Assembly (NCBI GenBank): GCA_021154065.1
Contig: JAJKJG010000243.1
Location: forward strand, 1-19,101
Length of the DNA stretch: 19,101 nt
Direction of reading: 5' to 3'
DNA from: Methylobacterium sp.
GTDB lineage: Bacteria; Pseudomonadota; Alphaproteobacteria; Rhizobiales; Beijerinckiaceae
Below the pieces are notes generated by a model, which saw only the letters and a list, made by a program, of their open reading frames with translations, made no database searches and had not been told where the DNA came from. Shown piece after piece: positions 7,032-13,564 of this stretch. Position 1 is the first letter of the stretch. Every line of letters begins with the position of its first letter. The position numbers and the translations under genes are program-made.

Positions 7032-7805
7032 TCACGGCACCTCTGCCCACTCGTCTTGCGCAGCGGCAAGAATGCCCGACACCTGATCGCATGCCATCAG
7101 CAGCGGGAAGGTGAACTCGGCCAGATCCTTGCCGGCCTGCGAGTCGCTTGGATAATGCAAGCCCAGGACCTCGCGGTTCCGCGCGATCCGCTGCGCCATC
7201 GCGTGTAGCGCGGTCGGAGGTTCAGGCGTCGGCGGAGGGGGCGAGGTCGGCGCCGGGGTCAGGCTCCAAACATCCTGCGGCAGGATTTCCTCGAGCACCC
7301 TCGCGACGAGATATGCCTCCGTCGCGTGGCCGCTCGGATAGGCGGCATGCGCCGGAACCGCGATCGGCGGCATCAGCACCGGATACAGTTGCGACGGCCG
7401 CGGCCGGTTCCAGTAGGCCTTGTGCCACATGGCCTGGAACTGCGCGATCTGCATCGCGATCGTGACGATTCGGAAAGTCTTCGGATGCGAGCCCGGAGCG
7501 AAGCTCCAGAGCCCACAGAAGTAGCCGACGATATTGTTCCGCTGCGCCAGCGCCTCGGCGAGCACGCCCGGCCGATACTCGATGAGCTCGGCAAGCGCGT
7601 CGAGCTCGTCCGCGACAGGATAGCTGCCATAGTCGGGAAGCGTGAAGTCGATCCAGGTATTGCCGTCACCGTCTGAAGCCTGCACGAACTCGCCGATAGT
7701 CGCGATGCCGAGCAGTTGCGATGACCAGGCGCCGGCCGGAAAAGCGATGTCGCCGAGCCGTTTGTGCAACGCGACTTGCCGTTCAGCACCTCGCCCGGCG
7801 GCCAC
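7032..7805 (-). CDS. Vanadium haloperoxidase/PAP2-superfamily enzyme, 5' end frameshifted
   Basis: The intact 257-residue frame has all three PAP2/vanadium-haloperoxidase motifs in order: KAYWNRPRP (K-x6-RP), YPSGHATEA (PSGH) and NREVLGLHYPSD (R-x5-H-x3-D). Such enzymes bind phosphate or vanadate; members are acid phosphatases or haloperoxidases, and the substrate cannot be told here. The GTG at 7805 is probably not the true start. Convincing coding sequence continues upstream in another frame (7912 to about 7777: MNLAGSGRDASPVV, ETWYRGNKWPPGEVLNGK). One extra base in the A-run at about 7776 would fuse it to KVALHKRLGDIAF, giving about 293 residues. No signal peptide is seen in either version. 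It lies downstream of the cyclase gene on the same strand and may share its transcript. Confidence 0.8.
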   Translation of the reverse strand: MAAGRGAERQVALHKRLGDIAFPAGAWSSQLLGIATIGEFVQASDGDGNTWIDFTLPDYGSYPVADELDALAELIEYRPGVLAEALAQRNNIVGYFCGLWSFAPGSHPKTFRIVTIAMQIAQFQAMWHKAYWNRPRPSQLYPVLMPPIAVPAHAAYPSGHATEAYLVARVLEEILPQDVWSLTPAPTSPPPPTPEPPTALHAMAQRIARNREVLGLHYPSDSQAGKDLAEFTFPLLMACDQVSGILAAAQDEWAEVP

Positions 7806-7908
7806 TTATTGCCGCGGTACCAGGTCTCCGGCGGCACCTTCTCGAGCGCGGGCGACACCCCGATGGGGCGCACCACCGGGCTGGCGTCGCGTCCGCTCCC
7901 CGCAAGGT

Positions 7909-7980
7909 TCATATGCCGTCCATGCCATCCATGCCGTCCATGCCGTCCATGCCGTCGGCCGGCCCGATTCCGCCCCTCAT
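7909..7980 (-). CDS. 23-residue Gly-Met-Asp repeat ORF, possibly the true start of the haloperoxidase gene
   Basis: A strong Shine-Dalgarno (AAGGGAGG, 7987-7994) lies 6 nt before an ATG at 7980. That ATG opens MRGGIGPAD followed by four GMD units and GI, ending at a TGA that overlaps the ATG at 7912 of the haloperoxidase N-terminal segment (ATGA). Either it is a short leader peptide that couples translation, or a further lost base at about 7912 has split one protein that began with the repeat. The 7912 ATG has no good ribosome-binding site of its own, which favours the second reading. Nothing can be said about function. Confidence 0.4.
   Translation of the reverse strand: MRGGIGPADGMDGMDGMDGMDGI
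7914..7956 (+). repeat. 9-bp tandem repeat, 4.8 copies
   Basis: TGCCGTCCA is repeated with period 9, with one C-to-A-type change in the second unit (TGCCATCCA). On the minus strand it encodes the Gly-Met-Asp tandem at the start of the haloperoxidase locus. Copy number changes would keep that frame because the unit is three codons long. Confidence 0.92.
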
Positions 7981-8022
7981 GGTCATCCTCCCTTGGGTCG
8001 AGCCCGTCCGAGGCGCGGGCGT

Positions 8023-9819
8023 TCACTCCGGTAATTCGGCCTTGCGCAGATGTGCCACGCAGGCCTCGCGAACTGTCGGATCGCAGAATGGGATCGTGAT
8101 GCTGGCATAGATACTTACCCGAAAACTCGGATCCTGCGCCAACAAACGCCTGCCGATCTCGCGCGCCTCCTCGAGGCGATCGAGGGCCGCAAGGGCGACG
8201 ATGAGCCCACGGAGTGTCGAGGTATAGCCCGGGTTCTCGCTTGCCGAGACGCGGCCCCATCTCAGAGCCTCCTCGAAGTTGCCGCTGGCGTAATGGGCCA
8301 TCGCGAGGAACCCGTAACAGACGTACAGGTCGCGGTCGAAGGGAGACAATCGCAACGCACGCTCGGCGCGCTCGATGGCCTCCCGTCCGCGCCCGAGATA
8401 ACTCATCGTCGCGCTCGACAAGATCCAGGCAAGAGCGAGGTTCGGGCACGCGGAGAGGGCGCGATCGAAATAGAAAAGCGCGCTCTCGCATTCCTGGAAC
8501 AGGAACGAGCGCACGTGACCGTAGGTGGCGAGCGCCACGGCATTGCCCTTGTCGAGGTCGATGGCGCGCAGCGCCAGCCTCGCGGCCTCGCCGGCGTCGG
8601 CCTTCCAATCCTGCGACCAGCCCTGCCCGATACTGATGCTGTGCCAACGCGCCGCCCAGGCGAACGGCATGGCGAAATTCGCGTCGTGCTGCATCGCTTG
8701 ATCGAGGAAGACCCGGGCCTGCGGGAAATTCGTGCGATCGAGTTTGCTGAGCACCTCGAGGGCACGCAGCATGCAGTCGTAGGCGGTGAACACCTCCGGC
8801 CGCTTGCGCATCGCCCGCTGCAGCTCGGCGCTGCGGACGTTCGGCGCGATGCCGCCGACGATCTTCGAGACGATGCGATCCTGCACCTCGAACAGCTCTT
8901 CGGTGCCGACCTCCATCTGCTCGGCCCAGAGCGCGGCGCCGGTCGCGGCCTCGCAGAGCTGGCTCGACACCCGCACCGTGCCGCCCAGACGGCGGATGCT
9001 GCCGGTCAGCACGTAGCGCACCCCGAGCGCGCGCCCGACCTCGCGCGGATCGGGCTGCCGGCCGCTGTAGAAGAGCGTCGAGGCGCGCGAGATCACCATC
9101 AGCTCGCGCAGGCCGGCGAGCGACATGATGATGTCATCGACGACGCCGTCGGCGAAGTACTCGTTCTTCGGATCGCCGCCGAGATTCCAGAACGGCAGCA
9201 CCGCGATCGAGGGCAGCGTCGTCTCGAGGGTCGAGACCGGAACGGCAAGGGCGGGCCGCGGCGGATCGAGCGCATAGGCGCGTACCGGCCCTTCGAAGTT
9301 CTTCAGCCGTAGCAGCCCGAGGTCGCGGGCGGCGGCGCCGACCGTGCCGCGCAACAGCTCGCGCGCCGTCTCGGACAAGATGATGCCGCCGGGCGGCGCG
9401 TGCTCCTGCAGCCGCGCCGCGAGGTTGACGCCGTCGCCGTAGATGTCGCTGCGGCCGCTGACCACCTCGCCGATGTGGATCGCGATCCGGAGCGCGATGA
9501 GGTCCTCGGCGCCCTTCGGTTCCGCGCTGCGCGGCACCCCGACCTGCACGGCCTGCGCCCATTCGACCGCGTCGAGCGCGCTCGGGAACTCCGCCAGCAC
9601 GCCATCGCCGGTCGACTTTACGATCACCCCATGGTGCCTGGCGGCCTCAGGACGGATGATCTCCTCGAGGATCGACATCCAGCGGGCGTGCGTGCGCCGC
9701 TCGTCCGACGCCATCAGGATCGAGTAGCCTACGATGTCGGTGAAGGCGATCGCCGCGAGCCGGCGCCGGTCGCGCCCGGCACGGGGTCTCTCGCTGCGCT
9801 CCTTGCGGGCCGGAACCAT
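8023..9819 (-). CDS. Class III adenylate/guanylate cyclase with TolB-like and TPR regions
   Basis: Predicted cytosolic cyclase making cAMP (or cGMP). With the ATG at 9819 it has 598 residues. The cyclase domain (about 17-190) shows both metal aspartates (Asp28 in FTDIVGYS, Asp72 in STGDG), the base-contact lysine in IVKSTGDG, and DIYGDGVNLAARLQ; it looks catalytically complete. A TolB/FlgO-like segment follows (about 202-330: PSIAVLPFWNLGG, GVRYVLTGSIRR), then TPR-like helices to the C-terminus. This three-part layout is common in Rhizobiales multi-cyclase families. The frame extends to an ATG at 9942, but those 41 residues look non-conserved and would leave only 25 bp to the divergent subtilase gene, so I prefer 9819. 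Its stop lies 42 bp before the start of the repeat ORF of the haloperoxidase locus. Confidence 0.86.
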   Translation of the reverse strand: MVPARKERSERPRAGRDRRRLAAIAFTDIVGYSILMASDERRTHARWMSILEEIIRPEAARHHGVIVKSTGDGVLAEFPSALDAVEWAQAVQVGVPRSAEPKGAEDLIALRIAIHIGEVVSGRSDIYGDGVNLAARLQEHAPPGGIILSETARELLRGTVGAAARDLGLLRLKNFEGPVRAYALDPPRPALAVPVSTLETTLPSIAVLPFWNLGGDPKNEYFADGVVDDIIMSLAGLRELMVISRASTLFYSGRQPDPREVGRALGVRYVLTGSIRRLGGTVRVSSQLCEAATGAALWAEQMEVGTEELFEVQDRIVSKIVGGIAPNVRSAELQRAMRKRPEVFTAYDCMLRALEVLSKLDRTNFPQARVFLDQAMQHDANFAMPFAWAARWHSISIGQGWSQDWKADAGEAARLALRAIDLDKGNAVALATYGHVRSFLFQECESALFYFDRALSACPNLALAWILSSATMSYLGRGREAIERAERALRLSPFDRDLYVCYGFLAMAHYASGNFEEALRWGRVSASENPGYTSTLRGLIVALAALDRLEEAREIGRRLLAQDPSFRVSIYASITIPFCDPTVREACVAHLRKAELPE

Positions 9820-9967
9820 CGCGGATCGTGCTTTCGCTCTTCGAGGGTCCCGGCTGTTCACGGCAGCGTCGCCGCAATATGCTGCCTGCCGGCGCATCGG
9901 CGCAAGGCGCATGCACGCCATGGTCCACCTGCCTGGCGGCATGAGCGTTAAAGCGGAGTGAACGGCA

Positions 9968-11414
9968 ATGGCCGATCCGTCCGGTAAGTCTCCATCAGGC
10001 GCGCAGGAGGCGCCGCGGCGCTACTACGCGTTGTTCCCCCCGCAAGGCGAGCTGCTCGAGCTCTACCGGCGGGGCGAGTTGAAGGCGATCATCGCCTTCT
10101 TCCAGCAGGAGTTCGCCAAAGCCGGCTTCCGGCATCTCGCCGCCACGAGCTTCGAGGTGTCGCTGCCGGCGCCGCGATGGCGCTTCGTCGGCGACCTGCC
10201 CGGCAAGGGCGACGCTGCCGCCGGCGCGGCGGCGCCGGACGTCGGCAAGGTGGCGCCGGGCGACTTCGACCCCGCACGACTGCTCCTCGCCTACGAGTTC
10301 GACGATCCGAGTTGGGGCCCGGAGTTCCTCGCCTTCCTCGACAAATGGCTCGTCGGCGTCGAGAAGCCGATCGTCGGCGTCGACCTGCGCCTCGACTTCG
10401 CCGAGCACTGGTGCCCCTCGGAAGCAACGAGCCCGATCTTCGGCACGCGCCGCGATGCCGGGCGGCTGGGGCTCGCGCGGCACGGCTGCACCGGCGAGCG
10501 CGTCAACGTCGTGATCGTCGACGAGGGTCTCGACGCGGCGCTGATCCCGAACTTCGGCGGCGGCTGGATCAGCGGCGGCGGCGCGCCCGGCACGACGAAG
10601 CGCGGCCACGGCGTGATGGTCGCCCGCAACGCGCTGCAGGCGGCGCCGCAGGCGCGGCTCTTCGACTGCCGCATCATTCCCGAGCGCATCGGCACCGTCG
10701 GCCATTTCATGAGCGACGTGCAGGCGGCGGTGCAGCAGATGCTCATCGACATCGCGCTGCATCGCCTGCTCGGCTACTGGCGCGAGCCGTGGGTGTTCGT
10801 CAACGCCTGGGCGCTGTTCCAGGCCTCGCAGGACCCGGACGGCAACTACAGCCGCAATCCGCTGCATCCGATCAATCTGCTCATCGACTTCATCGACGCC
10901 CAGGGCCACGACATCGTTTTCGCGGCCGGGAACTGCGGCCAGTTCTGCCCGAATTCGCGCTGCGACTGGGACGCCGGCCCCGGCAACACCATCCTCGGCG
11001 CGAACTCGCATCCGAAGGTGCTGACCGTCGGCGCCGTGCGCACCGACGGGCTGTGGCTCGGCTACTCGTCGCAAAGGGCCGGGTCAGCCGGAGCTTTCAC
11101 CTGGCAGTCCGAAGCGCGCCGAGGAGAAGCCGGACCTGTGCGCGCCGAGCCAGTTCTGCGAAGACGCCGACGCGCACGCCTTCAGCACCGGCACCAGCGC
11201 CGCCTGCGGCATCGCGGGGGGCGTCGTCGCGGCGATCCGAACCACCTGCCCGCCGAGCGCGCTTTCGCCGGGACAGCTGCGCGAAGCGCTGCGGAGGACG
11301 GCCAGGAAGCCGTGCGGGCCGCGGTGGGACGATCGGCTCGGTTACGGCGTCCTCGATGCCGCCGCCGCGGCGGACGAGGCGACGAAGGCGTGTCCCGCCG
11401 CGGCCGCCGCTTAA
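9968..11414 (+). CDS. Cytosolic subtilisin-like serine protease (S8) with one-base frameshift
   Basis: Subtilase with the Asp-His-Ser layout: Asp185 in VVIVDEGLD, His214 in KRGHGVMVA, oxyanion Asn322 in FAAGNCG and Ser410 in FSTGTSAACG. The serine is reached only after a frame change near 11075. The first frame reads GLWLGYSSQ and then becomes nonsense up to 11542. Dropping one A from CAAAGGG restores SSQGPGQPEL, a normal subtilase sequence, and continues through GTS to a TAA at 11412-11414, giving 481 residues. There is no signal peptide. The first 170 residues (RRYYALFPPQGELLELYRR) are an N-terminal region I do not recognise. The motifs deviate from secreted subtilases: HGVMVA replaces HGTHVAG, and the Ser motif lacks the usual proline. 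Strand and position make it divergent from the cyclase gene. Confidence 0.85.
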
Positions 11415-11462
11415 CCACGCCGTCAAGCGCCGCTTCACCATCGCTTAACCTTCTGCGAAGGT
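11408..11462 (+). promoter_or_regulatory. Repeated TTAACC boxes and small inverted repeat upstream of the Gly/Arg-rich gene
   Basis: CGCTTAACC occurs at 11408-11416 and again at 11442-11450, with a degenerate CGCTTCACC at 11431. The second copy runs into an inverted repeat ACCTTC-TGC-GAAGGT (11448-11462). The sequence lies 77 bp before the ATG at 11539. A similar CGCTAACCTTCT precedes the small exported protein gene at 5638. A promoter or operator is plausible but not proven. Confidence 0.3.
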
Positions 11463-11538
11463 CGGCCTCCTCCTGCGCGCGGCGGCTCAGGACCCTCTCA
11501 CTCGGCATGGGCGTGCGCGCCCGGGAAGGGTCTCGACG

Positions 11539-12138
11539 ATGAAGCGGATCGCGCTCCTGGCGACACTCGTCGCCGCCATCGTGATTTCGGACGGCGCCTC
11601 CGCCCGCGGCGGCGGCGGCTCTCGCGGCGGCGGCCTGCGCTCTTCCGGGGTCGCGCACGGCGGTCCGGGGTGGAGCGGTTTCTCGGCCGGGCAAGGCCGG
11701 TTCGCGCTCGCGGTCCGGGCCGGGGTGTCCCGCCGAGCGCTCTCGCATGGCGCCGTCCGGCAGGCGCGCATCGGCCACAGCGTCGCCGGGCGCGGCCATC
11801 GCGCCGTCGTCCCCGGCAGGTTCGCCGCGGTCTCGAGAGCCGTCCGCTGGCATCATCACCCGGGCCGCGGCTGGCGGCGCTTCGACGCCGGCTTCGATCC
11901 GGCCTCCGGCGTGGGATTTGGGGCCGTAGCATTGCCCGGCGATCCGGGCCTCGAGGGGCCCGGCGACCCGCCGCTCGCTTTCGGCCCCGGCGGGCCGGTG
12001 CTCGATGACGGCATCGCCGCCGTCACCACCCGGACCGGGGTCGCCTACGCGACTGAGGACGCGCCGGGCTCGATCCGCCGCACCCATGAGCTCGGCCATC
12101 CGCGTCCGTACTTCCCGCGCCGGCGCGGCCACAACTGA
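11539..12138 (+). CDS. Gly/Arg/His-rich exported protein of unknown function
   Basis: A 199-residue protein with a typical signal peptide (MKRIALLATLVAAIVI, likely cut after ASA at residue 22). A low-complexity mature region follows: a Gly-rich start (RGGGGSRGGG), repeated HG/GH and Arg-Ala segments, a WHHHPGRGWRR patch near residue 110, and a Gly/Pro-rich acidic part (PGDPGLEGPGDPP). There is no recognisable domain. AAGGG lies about 10 bp before the ATG. It is unrelated in sequence to its neighbours. The RHHxxGRGWRR type of patch recalls small cell-surface proteins of Rhizobiales, so an envelope location is the only inference I would make. A chance open frame in GC-rich DNA is less likely because of the signal peptide. 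Confidence 0.65.
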   Translation: MKRIALLATLVAAIVISDGASARGGGGSRGGGLRSSGVAHGGPGWSGFSAGQGRFALAVRAGVSRRALSHGAVRQARIGHSVAGRGHRAVVPGRFAAVSRAVRWHHHPGRGWRRFDAGFDPASGVGFGAVALPGDPGLEGPGDPPLAFGPGGPVLDDGIAAVTTRTGVAYATEDAPGSIRRTHELGHPRPYFPRRRGHN

Positions 12139-12208
12139 CGCGACCGAGCCGCCGTCGGCCCTCGATGAGTCATGCGCGCCGTCCTGGAGTTCGACGCGCT
12201 TGGAGCGC

Positions 12209-13564
12209 TTAGCCCGAGGCGGCGCTCGTCAGCGCGGCCTCGGCAACATCCGCAATCGAGGCATCGTTCGGGTTCGGGAAGCCGATCCGCTGGGCGAGGT
12301 CGGGGCGGTACAGCAACTTGGCCAAGCGGATGACCGCGCTTGCGATGCGCGGCTTCTCGTCCGCCGGCCACGTCGCGAGCCATTGGACGAACTGCTCGAT
12401 CTTGTCGCGATCCGCCGCGCGGTTCAGGGCTCCGCTCTGCACCAGGTGGGCGACGTGATGGACGAGGGGCGGCTTGCGCATGAAGCTGGGCTCCAGGACG
12501 TAAAGGCCCGGGCGGTACATGTCGCTTTCCTGCAGAAGGTAGGCGTGGACCGCGCGAAGCCTGAGGCCCGGCGTTGCCTTGAAGTCACCGTTAGCGTTCT
12601 GAATCCATGCCGTCTGGCCGATCGTGGCGATGGTTGCGGCGCGGATGAATTCGTTGGCCAGGTCGCCCGGCTCGATCCGCTCGAGGACATCCAAGGCGAT
12701 GTCGGTCAGCGGCGCGCGCGCATCGTCCTTGGCATAAAATGTCAGCAGCGTTCCGAGCCGCGTGACGCACTCGGGATTGTCGGCGTGAATCCGGCACCAG
12801 ACCGCCGCGTCCGCCACGATGCCGAGCGGCAGGTTCGGCTGCCGCAGGATGAACTTCAGCAGGTGCAGCGGTTCGGGACGTTTGAGGTTGCGCCTTAGCC
12901 AGGCGAAGGCGAACTCTTCGATAACGTCGAAGTTCCCGCCCGCATTGGCCCACCCTGCCATCACGTGATCGATGTCGTCTCGGCCCCGATGCAGTTCCAG
13001 CCAGCGGCGGACGTCCTGCGCGATGGCGTCGACGCCGCCCTTGGCATGGAGCCACGCTCGGTAGACGAACTGCGCCTCGGGGATGTTGGCATAGCGATCG
13101 AGCCAGCGGCGGACGTCCGCCGCGACGGCGTCAACGCCGCCCTCGGCGTCGAGCCGCGCGGCGTAGACGTGACTCGCCTCAAGAGTGTCGGCATGGTGGT
13201 CGAGCCAGCGGCGGATGTCCGCCGCGACGGCATCGACGCTCCCCTCGCCGCCGAGCCATGCGGCATAGACGAACCGTGCCTCGGAGATCTCGGCATGGCG
13301 GTCGAGCCAGCGGCGGATGTCCTGCGCGACCGCGTCGACATCGCCCCCGGCGTCGAGCCAAGCCCGATAGACGTGATTCGCCTCCGGGATCTCGGCATGA
13401 CGGTCGAGCCAGCGGCGAATGTCGTGCGCGACCGCATCGACGCCGCCCCTGGCGTCGAGCCACGCGCAATAGACGTAACTCGCCTCGGGAATCTCCCCAT
13501 GTCGAACAACCAGCGACGCATGTCCGGCGCGACGGCCTCGGCGCCGCCGCCGGCATCGAGCCAT
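12209..13564 (-). CDS. C-terminal part of the frameshifted STAND nuclease: repeat solenoid and C-terminal domain
   Basis: This is the continuation of the gene that begins at 16023, not an independent protein. The first 18 residues (MARCRRRRRGRR...) are an out-of-frame artefact, and real coding begins at VVRHGEIPEASY near 13507. It holds 34-residue repeats 5-9 complete (each about EASxVYRAWLDAxGG-VDAVAxDIRRWLDRHAEIP), a degenerate tenth unit (DHVMAGWANAGGNFD), and a helical C-terminal domain of about 220 residues. That domain (LHLLKFILRQPNLPLG...KLLYRPDLAQRIGFPNP) is not recognised. In STAND proteins this part usually recognises the trigger. One base restored at about 13505 gives a single protein of about 1271 residues. 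It ends 70 bp from the convergent Gly/Arg-rich gene. Confidence 0.85.
   Translation of the reverse strand: MARCRRRRRGRRAGHASLVVRHGEIPEASYVYCAWLDARGGVDAVAHDIRRWLDRHAEIPEANHVYRAWLDAGGDVDAVAQDIRRWLDRHAEISEARFVYAAWLGGEGSVDAVAADIRRWLDHHADTLEASHVYAARLDAEGGVDAVAADVRRWLDRYANIPEAQFVYRAWLHAKGGVDAIAQDVRRWLELHRGRDDIDHVMAGWANAGGNFDVIEEFAFAWLRRNLKRPEPLHLLKFILRQPNLPLGIVADAAVWCRIHADNPECVTRLGTLLTFYAKDDARAPLTDIALDVLERIEPGDLANEFIRAATIATIGQTAWIQNANGDFKATPGLRLRAVHAYLLQESDMYRPGLYVLEPSFMRKPPLVHHVAHLVQSGALNRAADRDKIEQFVQWLATWPADEKPRIASAVIRLAKLLYRPDLAQRIGFPNPNDASIADVAEAALTSAASG

Noticed and set aside
7373..8647. 424-residue minus-strand frame spanning the cyclase 3' end and the haloperoxidase
   Set aside because: Mostly shadow; only its part between 7912 and about 7777 looks like genuine protein (the displaced N-terminal segment of the haloperoxidase).
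12961..13506. Residues after position 839 of the 16023 frame as a distinct C-terminal domain (Arg/Ser/Thr-rich repeats)
   Set aside because: They are the same 102-bp repeats read out of frame; the other frame restores the conserved VY-AWL repeat.
13495..13515. Programmed -1 frameshift in the STAND gene
   Set aside because: No X-XXY-YYZ slippery site or obvious stimulatory structure; a single-base deletion or sequencing error explains it more simply.
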